Assembly: GCA_003674045.1 (NCBI GenBank)
Contig: PENC01000032.1
Location: forward strand, 1-64,000
Length of the DNA stretch: 64,000 bases
From: Streptomyces griseocarneus
Lineage (GTDB): Bacteria; Actinomycetota; Actinomycetes; Streptomycetales; Streptomycetaceae
Reading direction: 5' to 3'
Position 1 is the first letter of the stretch; every line of letters starts with the position of its first letter. The notes below the pieces were generated by a model, which worked only from the letters and a program-made list of their open reading frames with translations, made no database searches and had not been told where the DNA came from. This document shows positions 7,417-15,115 of the stretch, in pieces. Made by a program: the position numbers and the translations under genes.

Positions 7417-8619
7417 CTATTTCTCCGGTTCGCTGTGGAGGCCGAGGCCCGGCAGGATGCCCGGGAGCAGTGGCGGCACGATGACCTCCGGCTGCTTGGC
7501 GTCCTTGCCCTCCTTGCCGTGCGAGGGCGCGGCCGAGTTGGAGCCGGGATCCTGCGGGGGCTGGAGCAGCCCGGTGCCCCCGAGGAGCCCCTCGTGCTGC
7601 TGGCCGCCGCCGGGGTCGGACGGGTGCTGCTGGCCGCCGCCCGCGCGCTTGCTGTCGCTGCCCGGGGAGGACGCCGACGGCGGGGCCGCGGGCCGCTCCT
7701 GACGGCTGCCCCCGCCGCGCGGGGAAGCGCCTGCCCGGGGGGACGCGCCGTGCTTGCCCTCGGAGGGGGGCAGCAGCGAGCGCAGCGGACCGACCTCATT
7801 GTCTATGGCGACGAAGAGGGAGCTCACCCGCTCGCCCACGTCGGCCAGTTGGACCGGGAGCTTGTCACGCAGCTGGCTCCAGCCCTCGCGGTGCAGCGAG
7901 GCGAAGGAGTCGAGCCGCTCCATCGGGCCGAGCGAGCCGTCCCGCTTGTAGGCGGCGCTCAGCAGGCGATGGCCCTCGGAGACGTCGTGCTGCATGCCGG
8001 AGAGGGTCCGGCGGATCTCGCTGAGCGACTCGCTGTCGAGCGAGCCGGAGCGGCCGCGCTCCATCAGCCGCCGCGCCTCGTGGAGGCGGGTCGACGCCTG
8101 GTCCAGGAAGAGGCCTCCGCGGGCCGAATCACCGTCGGCCAGGCCGAGCTTGATGTCCTCCATGCCGCGTTTCAGCCCGTACAGCGTGTCGCCGGGCAGG
8201 GCGTTGGAACTCGCCGCCGCGACACCACCGAACGCGCCCGCGGCCACTCCGACGGTCAGCCCGCCCGCGGCCAGCCCCTTGGACCAGCGGGAGCGCGGCC
8301 TCAGCCTGCTCAGCGCCCGGTGCGCGCCACGGCCGCGGGCCCTGCTGCCGCGCGGCTCGGGGACGGCGGCAGTGGCACCTCCCGCGAACTGGCTCTCCAT
8401 GGCGGCGATCAGCTGCGCACGCTGCACGCTCTTGGTCTCGGGGTCGAGCTCGGGTGCGGGGAGCGCGCCGAGCTCGCCTGCCAGGGACAGCAGCCTCCCC
8501 CGCTCGGCGGCATCCGCCGGGGGGTCTGGCTGTGTGGCCGCCGAGCCCTGGAGTTCCTGCTCCTCCAGGGCTTGGGCGAAGGCGTTCGCCCGCCGGTGCG
8601 CCGAAACGTTCGCGATCAC
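7417..8619 (-). CDS. rsbN: Anti-sigma factor RsbN (antagonist of sigma-BldN)
   Basis: A 400-residue membrane-anchored protein. The N-terminal cytoplasmic region (about 1-110) should bind the sigma factor, a hydrophobic segment (about 114-137) spans the membrane, and a DUF5667-type extracellular region follows (LPGDTLYGLKRGMEDIKL onward). The C-terminus is low-complexity Gly/Ser/Pro/Gln. RsbN holds sigma-BldN inactive until development. GTG 8619 was chosen because AGGAGG (complement of 8628-8633) is correctly spaced for it; the upstream in-frame GTG at 8628 overlaps that site. bldN lies directly upstream in the same orientation. A candidate sigma-BldN promoter at 8750-8778 would close a negative feedback loop. 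Confidence 0.92.
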   Translation of the reverse strand: MIANVSAHRRANAFAQALEEQELQGSAATQPDPPADAAERGRLLSLAGELGALPAPELDPETKSVQRAQLIAAMESQFAGGATAAVPEPRGSRARGRGAHRALSRLRPRSRWSKGLAAGGLTVGVAAGAFGGVAAASSNALPGDTLYGLKRGMEDIKLGLADGDSARGGLFLDQASTRLHEARRLMERGRSGSLDSESLSEIRRTLSGMQHDVSEGHRLLSAAYKRDGSLGPMERLDSFASLHREGWSQLRDKLPVQLADVGERVSSLFVAIDNEVGPLRSLLPPSEGKHGASPRAGASPRGGGSRQERPAAPPSASSPGSDSKRAGGGQQHPSDPGGGQQHEGLLGGTGLLQPPQDPGSNSAAPSHGKEGKDAKQPEVIVPPLLPGILPGLGLHSEPEK

Positions 8620-8686
8620 AGGCGGCACCTCCTCTCGTCAAGACGGTCGACTCCCCTGAAGACCGGGAGGGTTGCACGTCCTGAAC

Positions 8687-8714
8687 GCATCCACTCGATC
8701 GAGTGAGCGGATGC
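8687..8714. repeat. Nested palindrome in the rsbN 5' region
   Basis: GCATCC (8687-8692) and GGATGC (8709-8714) flank the perfect palindrome CACTCGATCGAGTG (8692-8705). It lies about 70 nt upstream of the rsbN start and downstream of the candidate sigma-BldN promoter. It could be an RNA hairpin or a protein operator; no T-run follows on either strand. Confidence 0.6.
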
Positions 8715-8749
8715 AGGCATGACGTGACCGAAGGGAGTCTGCATCCCCC

Positions 8750-8778
8750 ACAACGACTGGCGTCGCGGGCGGGTTACG
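8750..8778 (-). promoter_or_regulatory. Candidate sigma-BldN promoter of rsbN
   Basis: On the minus strand CGTAAC (8773-8778) is followed after 17 nt by CGTTGT (8750-8755). The known sigma-BldN consensus is CGTAAC, about 16 nt, CGTTGA, so this matches 11 of 12 positions with a spacer one base longer. rsbN is a known sigma-BldN target in other streptomycetes. Confidence 0.55.
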
Positions 8779-8823
8779 CGCCCTCAACGATGTGACCGCT
8801 GGTGAGTGAACGGGCGCACAGAG

Positions 8824-9624
8824 TTAGCGCGCGTCGTCCGGGAGGAGCCGGGCCAGTGTGCGGACGGCACGGTACTGGAGCGTCTTGATGGCGCCCTCGT
8901 TCTTGCCCATGACACGGGCGGTCTCGGCGACCGAGAGGCCCTGGAGGAAGCGGAGCGTGACGCACTCCTGCTGCTGGGGGTTGAGCTTGCGGACCGCCTC
9001 CAGCAGGGCCGCGTTGGAGAGGGATTCGAGGACGGAGTCCTCCGGGCTGCGCTCGACCTCGTTGGCGTCGAGCATCTCACCGGTCGTCACCTCGAGCCGG
9101 AAGCGCGAGGACTTGAAGTGGTCGGCGACCAGATTGCGGGCGATGGTCACCAGCCAGGCCCCGAAGTCGCGCCCCTGCCAGGTGAAGGTGCCGATGCGGC
9201 GCAGGGCCCGCAGGAACGTCTCGCTGGTCAGGTCCTCGGCGGTGGCCCGGCCCCCCACGCGGTAGTAGATGTAGCGGTAGACCGTGTCGGCGTACTGGTC
9301 GTAGAGCCGGCCGAAGGCGTCGGCCTCGCCGGACTGGGCGCGCTCGACCAGGTCGAGCATCCGGGCGCTGTCGCTGTCGGCGCTGGGCCGGCGGGTCGTC
9401 GTGGACGTGCCCGCGCCGGCGCCGCGACGGGTGCGTCTGCCCACCGCCGCCGCGCCGCCCTCGGCGAGGGCATAGCAAGGACCGGCGTAGCAGGGACCGG
9501 CGAATGCGGGTGCGGCGAATGCGGGGACGGCGTACGCGGTGGGGACGAAGCCGCGCAGACGGTCGAGGACCGCCGCGCGCAGCGTAGCCAGGCCCGAGGC
9601 GTCAACCCCGACGTGTGGGTACAC
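8824..9624 (-). CDS. bldN: Developmental ECF sigma factor BldN with N-terminal pro-region
   Basis: A 266-residue ECF sigma factor. Residues from about 103 to 170 form region 2 (DAFGRLYDQYADTVYRYIYYR, then the ETFLRALRRI core) and about 205-262 form region 4 with a helix-turn-helix (GLSVAETARVMGKNEGAIKT). The first roughly 86 residues, beginning MYPHVGVDASGLATLR, are the unusual pro-region removed during development in S. coelicolor. Here they contain a local duplication, AGPCYAGPCYA. BldN directs chaplin and rodlin genes for aerial hyphae and is held by RsbN. GTG 9624 follows the conserved start. It is followed by rsbN in the same direction; the long upstream gap holds a candidate BldD site. 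Confidence 0.96.
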   Translation of the reverse strand: MYPHVGVDASGLATLRAAVLDRLRGFVPTAYAVPAFAAPAFAGPCYAGPCYALAEGGAAAVGRRTRRGAGAGTSTTTRRPSADSDSARMLDLVERAQSGEADAFGRLYDQYADTVYRYIYYRVGGRATAEDLTSETFLRALRRIGTFTWQGRDFGAWLVTIARNLVADHFKSSRFRLEVTTGEMLDANEVERSPEDSVLESLSNAALLEAVRKLNPQQQECVTLRFLQGLSVAETARVMGKNEGAIKTLQYRAVRTLARLLPDDAR

Positions 9625-10146
9625 GGGACTCCCAGAGGCAGAGCTTCCATCACGTGCAGTACGGAACCGTTCACTCGTCGTAGGGACAAGGGGGTACCGG
9701 TTTGCGTCTGAGGAGAATAACGCTTCGTACAGGCGGCACTACGCCGAGTTGCTTAAATCACCGCTTCCGTTCGATCTCTTACCTCTTCGGGATCGATCAA
9801 ATATCGAACCCTGAAAGGAAGTTGACCGTAATCGGCAAGGGCGTGACCGAATGGGCTGCGTGTTGTGGCAATCCTGGCGCGGGAGGACTGAGGGGAGCTG
9901 TGTGAGGGTATGACGACAGGATTGCCACAGGGTGACGGGTGATTACTCACTGTGGTGGACGGGCGCGAAAGCCCTGTACGCCGCGTGGCGGGATCCCGGC
10001 GCCCGGTGTTGACGCTCCCGGTGGCCGTTTCTCGCTCAGGTCCCGCTCGTGCGTTCCCGTCCCTGTCGTCCCGGTTCGGTCCCCGGTCCGATATCCGGGC
10101 ATTCGCCGTTCCGCGGGCCCGGCGGACCGGGCCCCGTGTTCGCGCG
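9625..10146. other. Long upstream region of bldN
   Basis: About 520 bp without a supportable gene. The part next to bldN (9690-9950) is the most AT-rich stretch nearby, as expected of a regulated promoter with a long untranslated leader. The part next to the HAD gene (9960-10146) is GC-rich with short hairpins. I see no tRNA, riboswitch or small ORF with a good ribosome-binding site. Confidence 0.6.
9922..9936. promoter_or_regulatory. Candidate BldD operator upstream of bldN
   Basis: TTGCCACAGGGTGAC fits the 15-bp BldD pseudo-palindrome (NTNACNCWGNGTNAN) at 8 of 9 constrained positions; the mismatch is A to C at position 4. bldN is a known BldD/c-di-GMP target. A weaker half-match lies just beyond it near 9942-9956. 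Distance to the start codon is about 300 bp, so a distal promoter would be required. Confidence 0.4.
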
Positions 10147-11088
10147 TCAGCGCATGCGGCGGCGCAGGGCGACCGCGGCCGCCGCGCCGCCCGCGAGGGC
10201 GCCGACCCCGGCCGCGGCCGGGATGCCGACCTTGGCCGCCTTGCGGCCCGTACGGTAGTCGCGCAGCCGCCAGCCGTGCTCGCGGGCGTGCTTGCGCAGC
10301 CTGCCGTCCGGGTTGACGGCGTAGGGGTGGCCGACGAGCGACAGCATCGGGATGTCGTTGGCCGAGTCGCTGTAGGCCGCGCAGCGGGACAGGTCGAGGC
10401 CCTCCGCCGTGGCCAGCGCCCGGACCGCCTCCGCCTTCGCGGGGCCGTGCAGCGGCTCGCCCACCAGCTTGCCCGTGTAGACGCCGCCGACGGACTCGGC
10501 GACCGTGCCGAGCGCGCCGGTCAGGCCCAGCCGCCGGGCGATGATCGTCGCGGTCTCCACGGGGGCGGCCGTCACCAGCCAGACCTTCTGGCCCGCGTCG
10601 AGGTGGGCCTGGGCGAGCGCCCGGGTGCCCGGCCAGATGCGCTCCGCCATGTACTCGTCGTAGATCTCCTCGCCGATGGACATCAGCTCGGAGACGCGGT
10701 GGCCCTTCACGATCGACAGGGCGCTGTTGCGGGCGTCCTCGACGTGCTCGGGCTTCTCGCCGACGGCCCGGAAGTAGATCTGCTGCCAGACGAACCGGGC
10801 CAGGTCGCGCTTGTGGAAGAAGTGGCGCTTGTAGAGGCCGCGGCCGAAGTGGAAGATCGACGCGCCCTGCATCACGGTGTTGTCGAGGTCGAAGAACGCG
10901 GCGGCGTGCGCGTCGCCGACGACGGGGAACTCCGGCTCGGCCGGAGCCGCTTCCTCCGCCGCCTGCGCCTCGGCGCTCTCCTGCTCCTGCGCGTTCTTGC
11001 GGGCTGCCTCCGCCGCCGCCTCACCCGCCAGCACGCTGCGTGCGGTGGCGGAGCGCTTGCGGGGAGTGATCCATCCCAGTGCGGCCAT
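10147..11088 (-). CDS. HAD-IB family hydrolase (SerB/CicA-like)
   Basis: A 313-residue protein. An Ala/Glu-rich N-terminal tail (about 1-60) precedes the HAD domain: motif I FFDLDNTVMQGAS, motif II TAAPVE and the acidic motif YSDSANDIPML, followed by GHPYAVNPDGRLRKHA. The family includes phosphoserine phosphatase-like enzymes. The C-terminus (VGIPAAAGVGALAGGAAAAVAL then RRRMR) looks like a membrane tail, which is unusual for SerB and suggests membrane association. ATG 11088 was chosen as the start of the conserved MAALGWITPRKRS segment; the ribosome-binding site is weak. It lies downstream of the glutaredoxin gene and upstream of bldN, the same order as in S. coelicolor as I recall. Confidence 0.85.
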   Translation of the reverse strand: MAALGWITPRKRSATARSVLAGEAAAEAARKNAQEQESAEAQAAEEAAPAEPEFPVVGDAHAAAFFDLDNTVMQGASIFHFGRGLYKRHFFHKRDLARFVWQQIYFRAVGEKPEHVEDARNSALSIVKGHRVSELMSIGEEIYDEYMAERIWPGTRALAQAHLDAGQKVWLVTAAPVETATIIARRLGLTGALGTVAESVGGVYTGKLVGEPLHGPAKAEAVRALATAEGLDLSRCAAYSDSANDIPMLSLVGHPYAVNPDGRLRKHAREHGWRLRDYRTGRKAAKVGIPAAAGVGALAGGAAAAVALRRRMR

Positions 11089-11199
11089 GCGGTGAGCATA
11101 GCCAGTTTGTTCGGGGTAACCGGAGCGGGGACGATTCCGCGGTGTGAACATCCGGCGACACCGGGTTCACCCCGGGGTCGGCGGCGGGGGTGTGCCCCG

Positions 11200-11478
11200 T
11201 TATGCCCCGAGTGCCTTGCGCAGCCTCTGGGGGTCGACGCGCCAGAAGTCGTGCTGGGCGCCGTCGACCAGAACGACCGGAATCTGCTCCCAGTACTTGC
11301 GGAAGAGCTCCTCGTCCTGGGTGATGTCCTTCGTCTCCCAGCGGGCGCCCAGCTCGCCGCAGACCTCGGCGACGACCGCCTCGGCGGCCTCGCACAGGTG
11401 GCAGTCGGGCTTGCCGATCAGCGTCACCGTGCTGTCGGCGGGGTTCTTGCGGGCGCTACGGCGCAGCAGCGGGCTCAT
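11200..11478 (-). CDS. Glutaredoxin-family protein
   Basis: A 92-residue thioredoxin-fold protein with the redox motif CHLC (in LIGKPDCHLCEAA) and a conserved IPVVLVDG cis-proline segment. Such small actinobacterial glutaredoxin-like proteins catalyse thiol-disulfide exchange in the cytosol, probably with mycothiol or thioredoxin reductase (inference). The start ATG 11478 follows the conserved length; the region upstream is the divergent rex control region. It probably shares a transcript with the downstream HAD gene after a 111-nt gap. Confidence 0.85.
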   Translation of the reverse strand: MSPLLRRSARKNPADSTVTLIGKPDCHLCEAAEAVVAEVCGELGARWETKDITQDEELFRKYWEQIPVVLVDGAQHDFWRVDPQRLRKALGA

Positions 11479-11771
11479 GGGGTCATTGTGCCAAGGGAAT
11501 GACGGGTGAGGTCGGTGGAGAGCAAGGGAAACGAAGGAAAGTGATGGTCTCTCCCGGCCGGATTGGGTGCCTGAGTCGACTACCATCATGGGCGTTTTGT
11601 TGGTGTCCGGGGGTATGGCGAAGGGGAGTGAGGGTGCGTGTCGCCGTCGGTGTACCCCTGGTCCCGGAGCGAGTGCCCCGGCTGTCGCGGTACCGCACGC
11701 AATGGTTCCCGAACAGGGCCTAAAGGCTGCGTGAGTCCGGTCACTTTGCCCGGACAAAGCGGACACCATCT

Positions 11772-11800
11772 TTGTGCACGCGTTCACAAAGGCATAGCCT
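11772..11800 (+). promoter_or_regulatory. Rex operator overlapping the rex promoter
   Basis: TTGTGCACGCGTTCACAA (11772-11789) contains a 16-bp core that matches the known Rex operator TGTGAACGCGTTCACA at 15 positions. It overlaps a likely -35 (TTGTGC, 11772-11777) which is 17 nt from a -10 (TAGCCT, 11795-11800). This geometry predicts classic repression of the rex-hem operon when NADH is low and relief when NADH rises. The 387-bp gap (11479-11865) around it contains no supportable gene. Confidence 0.88.
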
Positions 11801-11865
11801 GCGAGGGACGGGGCGGCCCTGGGACGAGGCGCCGCCCGCAGCCCCGCTCTACCCGCAGGAGCACC

Positions 11866-12666
11866 GTGGCAACTGGCCGAACTCACCGACCGGCGACCCG
11901 AAGCCGAGGGATTCCCGAGGCCACCGTCGCCCGGCTACCGCTGTATCTGCGGGCGCTGACCGCACTCTCCGAGCGCTCGGTGCCCACGGTCTCCTCCGAG
12001 GAACTCGCGACCGCGGCGGGCGTCAACTCCGCCAAGCTGCGCAAGGACTTCAGCTACCTCGGCTCCTACGGCACCCGCGGCGTCGGCTACGACGTCGAGT
12101 ACCTCGTCTACCAGATCTCCCGTGAGCTCGGGCTGACCCAGGACTGGCCGGTCGTCATCGTCGGCATCGGCAACCTCGGCGCGGCGCTGGCCAACTACGG
12201 CGGCTTCGCCTCGCGCGGCTTCCGCGTCGCGGCGCTGATCGACGCCGACCCGGCCATGGCCGGCAAGCCGGTCGCCGGGCTGCCCGTGCGGCACACCGAC
12301 GAGCTCGAGTCGATCATCAGCGACAACGGGGTCTCCATCGGCGTCATCGCGACCCCCGCCGGGGCCGCCCAGCAGGTGTGCGACCGGCTGGTCGCCGCCG
12401 GGGTCACCTCGATCCTCAACTTCGCGCCCACGGTGCTCGTCGTGCCCGACGGCGTCGACGTCCGCAAGGTCGACCTCTCGATCGAGCTGCAGATCCTGGC
12501 CTTCCACGAGCAGCGCAAGGCGGGCGAGGAGACCGTGCCCGGCACGGCCGCCGCCGCTGCCGGTGCGGCTGCCGGTTCGGGCGCCACGGCCTCCGCGCGC
12601 CCGCGCGCGGCCACGGGCGGCAGGAAGGGACCGGACGGGGATGTCCCCGCGGTGATGCCCGCATGA
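11866..12666 (+). CDS. rex: Redox-sensing transcriptional repressor Rex
   Basis: A 266-residue protein. The N-terminal winged helix contains AATAAGVNSAKLRKDFSYL-type recognition residues, the Rossmann domain has VIVGIGNLGAALANY (GxGxxG), and the C-terminal domain-swapped helix contains SIELQILAFHEQRK. A variable Ala/Gly-rich tail ends in DVPAVMPA. Rex senses the NADH/NAD+ ratio and in S. coelicolor represses cyd, nuo and its own operon. GTG 11866 is preceded by CAGGAG. The stop overlaps the hemA start (ATGA). Two Rex-type operators are visible in this window, here and before nuoA. Confidence 0.97.
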   Translation: MATGRTHRPATRSRGIPEATVARLPLYLRALTALSERSVPTVSSEELATAAGVNSAKLRKDFSYLGSYGTRGVGYDVEYLVYQISRELGLTQDWPVVIVGIGNLGAALANYGGFASRGFRVAALIDADPAMAGKPVAGLPVRHTDELESIISDNGVSIGVIATPAGAAQQVCDRLVAAGVTSILNFAPTVLVVPDGVDVRKVDLSIELQILAFHEQRKAGEETVPGTAAAAAGAAAGSGATASARPRAATGGRKGPDGDVPAVMPA

Positions 12667-14123
12667 GTCTTCTTGCCGTAGGGCTGAGCCACCGCAGCGC
12701 GCCCGTCAGCGTGCTGGAGCGCGCCGCGCTCGCGCGCGAGACGCAGGCGAAGCTGCTGCACGACACCCTCGCGGCGGAGCCCGCCACCGAGGCGACGGTG
12801 CTCGCCACCTGCAACCGCATCGAGCTGTACGCCGACGTGGACAAGTTCCACGCCGGTGTCGCCGAGCTGTCCACGCTGCTCGCCCGGCACACGGGCGTGC
12901 CGCTGGACGAGCTCACCCCGTACCTCTACGTGCACTACGAGGACCGGGCCGTCCACCACCTCTTCTCGGTGGCCTGCGGGCTGGACTCGATGGTCGTCGG
13001 CGAGGGCCAGATCCTCGGCCAGATCAAGGACGCGCTCGCGCTCGGCCAGGAGCTGCACACCGCCGGACGGCTGCTGAACGACCTCCTCCAGCAGGCCCTG
13101 CGGGTGGGCAAGCGCGCCCACAGCGAGACCGGGATCGACAAGGCGGGCCAGTCGCTCGTCACCTTCGGCCTGGAGCAGCTCTCCGAGGGCGCCGACGTGG
13201 CCGAGTGGGCCGCGGGCAAGCGCGCCCTGGTCATCGGCGCGGGCTCGATGTCCTCGCTCGCCGCGGCCACGCTCGCGCGCGCGGGTGTGGCGCACGTGGC
13301 GATCGCCAACCGCACCCTGGAGCGGGCGGAGCGGCTCGCGGAGATCCTCACCGAGGCGGGCGGCCCCGGTACCGCGGGCCTCACCGCGCGGGCCGTCGAG
13401 ATGACGGCCGTGGCCGAGGAGCTCTCCCGCGCCGACGTCGTGGTCTCGTGCACCGGTGCCACGGGCCTGGTGCTCACCGCGGAGGTCATACGGGCCGCGC
13501 TCGCGGCCCGCACGGACGCGCTCTGCGCGGTGGACGAGGTCTGTGCCGCGACCACCCGCACGAGTGACACCCCGGCCCCGGGCGTCCGCCTCGCGCTCCT
13601 CGACCTCGCGATGCCGCGCGACATCGACGCGGCCGTGCACCGCCTGCCGGACGTCCGGCTCGTCGACATCGAGTCGCTCGCCGAGGCCAGCGCGGACGCC
13701 CCGATGGCCGCCGACGTCGACCAGGTGCGGACGATCGTCTCCGACGAGGTCGCCGCCTTCGGCGCCGCGCAGCGGGCCGCGCACATCACCCCCACCGTGG
13801 TCGCCCTGCGCACCATGGCCGCGGACGTCGTCGCGAGCGAGATCGCCCGCCTCGACGGCCGCCTGCCCGACCTCGACGACAAGCAGCGCGCGGAGATCAC
13901 CCAGACCGTGCGCCGGGTCGTCGACAAACTCCTGCACGCGCCGACCGTGCGCGTGAAGGAGCTGGCCGCCACGCCCGGCGGCGCCGGTTACGCCGACGCG
14001 CTGCGCGAGCTCTTCGACCTCGATCCGCAGGCGGTGGCCGCCGTGAGCCGGGCCGACGCACGGTCCGGCGCGCGCAACGCCGGAACCGCCGGAACGCACA
14101 ACACAGCACGGGAGCGGGCATGA
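12663..14123 (+). CDS. hemA: Glutamyl-tRNA reductase
   Basis: A 486-residue enzyme that reduces glutamyl-tRNA to glutamate-1-semialdehyde, the first committed step of C5 heme synthesis. The catalytic cysteine is Cys50 in TCNRIE; SVACGLDSMVVGEGQILGQIK is the signature segment, LVIGAGSMSSLAA is the NADPH site and the C-terminal dimerization helix follows (VRRVVDKLLHAPTVRVKELA). The ATGA overlap with rex puts heme entry under Rex control. Its partner HemL is encoded about 13 kb away in this window. Confidence 0.97.
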   Translation: MSLLAVGLSHRSAPVSVLERAALARETQAKLLHDTLAAEPATEATVLATCNRIELYADVDKFHAGVAELSTLLARHTGVPLDELTPYLYVHYEDRAVHHLFSVACGLDSMVVGEGQILGQIKDALALGQELHTAGRLLNDLLQQALRVGKRAHSETGIDKAGQSLVTFGLEQLSEGADVAEWAAGKRALVIGAGSMSSLAAATLARAGVAHVAIANRTLERAERLAEILTEAGGPGTAGLTARAVEMTAVAEELSRADVVVSCTGATGLVLTAEVIRAALAARTDALCAVDEVCAATTRTSDTPAPGVRLALLDLAMPRDIDAAVHRLPDVRLVDIESLAEASADAPMAADVDQVRTIVSDEVAAFGAAQRAAHITPTVVALRTMAADVVASEIARLDGRLPDLDDKQRAEITQTVRRVVDKLLHAPTVRVKELAATPGGAGYADALRELFDLDPQAVAAVSRADARSGARNAGTAGTHNTARERA

Positions 14124-15115
14124 ACGACACATCGACGGCGGCGGGCGCAGCGGCCGCCGACCGGCGTCCGCTGCGCCTCGGGACCCGCCGCAGCAAGCTC
14201 GCCATGGCCCAGTCCGGCCAGGTGGCGCGGGCCGTCGAGCAGCTGACCGGCCGTCCGGTCGAGCTGGTCGAGATCACCACGTACGGCGATGTCTCGCGCG
14301 AGGCGCTCGCGCAGATCGGCGGCACCGGCGTCTTCGTCTCCGCGCTGCGCGACGCGCTGCTCGCAGGCGAGATCGACTTCGCCGTGCACTCGCTCAAGGA
14401 CCTGCCGACCACTCAGCCGGAGGAGCTCGCGCTCGCCGCGATCCCGGTCCGCGAGGACCCGCGCGACGTGCTCGTCGCCCGCGACGGCCTGACGCTCGAG
14501 ACCCTGCCGGACGGCGCCCGTATCGGCACCGGCTCGCCGCGTCGCATGGCCCAGCTCAACGCCTGGGCCCGCGCGCACGGCCGGAGGATCGAGACCGTGC
14601 CCATCCGCGGCAACATCGACACCCGGATCGCCTTCGTCACGAACGGCGAGCTGGACGCGGTCGTGCTGGCCGCGGCCGGGATCTCCCGACTGGGCCGCAC
14701 CGCGGAGATCACCCAGTTCCTGGAGCCCGACTCCGTTTTGCCCGCCCCCGGCCAGGGGGCCCTGGCGATCGAGTGCGCCATGACCAACGCACCCCTCGCC
14801 GCGGCGCTCGCCGAGCTCGACGACCCGTACACCCGGGTCGCCGTGACCGCCGAGCGTTCCCTGCTCGCCGCCCTGGAAGCCGGCTGTTCCGCACCTGTGG
14901 GTGCGCTGGCCGACCTCCTGGCCGACGGGCAGGTTGTCACCGAAATGCGCCTGCGGGGTGTCGTCGGCTCGACCGACGGCAAGACGCTGGTGCAGCTGTC
15001 CATCACCGGTCCCGTGCCGTCGTCGGGCGAGGGAGCCGTGGCCATGGGCCGCGAGCTCGCCGCCGCGATGCTCGACAAGGGTGCGGCCGGTCTTATGGGG
15101 GAGCGAGCACTTTGA
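14120..15115 (+). CDS. hemC: Hydroxymethylbilane synthase (porphobilinogen deaminase)
   Basis: A 331-residue cytosolic enzyme that condenses four porphobilinogens into hydroxymethylbilane. Domain 1 begins RLGTRRSKLAMAQ, the substrate-binding segment is FAVHSLKDLPT, and RIGTGSPRRMAQL and RGNIDTRI are the conserved arginine clusters. The dipyrromethane cofactor attaches to Cys256 in EAGCSAPVG. It starts inside the hemA stop (ATGA), so it is translationally coupled. Confidence 0.97.
   Translation: MNDTSTAAGAAAADRRPLRLGTRRSKLAMAQSGQVARAVEQLTGRPVELVEITTYGDVSREALAQIGGTGVFVSALRDALLAGEIDFAVHSLKDLPTTQPEELALAAIPVREDPRDVLVARDGLTLETLPDGARIGTGSPRRMAQLNAWARAHGRRIETVPIRGNIDTRIAFVTNGELDAVVLAAAGISRLGRTAEITQFLEPDSVLPAPGQGALAIECAMTNAPLAAALAELDDPYTRVAVTAERSLLAALEAGCSAPVGALADLLADGQVVTEMRLRGVVGSTDGKTLVQLSITGPVPSSGEGAVAMGRELAAAMLDKGAAGLMGERAL

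Noticed and set aside
9690..9950. Small ORFs in the bldN upstream region
   Set aside because: Frames are open by chance, show no ribosome-binding site with proper spacing and no protein-like composition; better explained as regulatory DNA.
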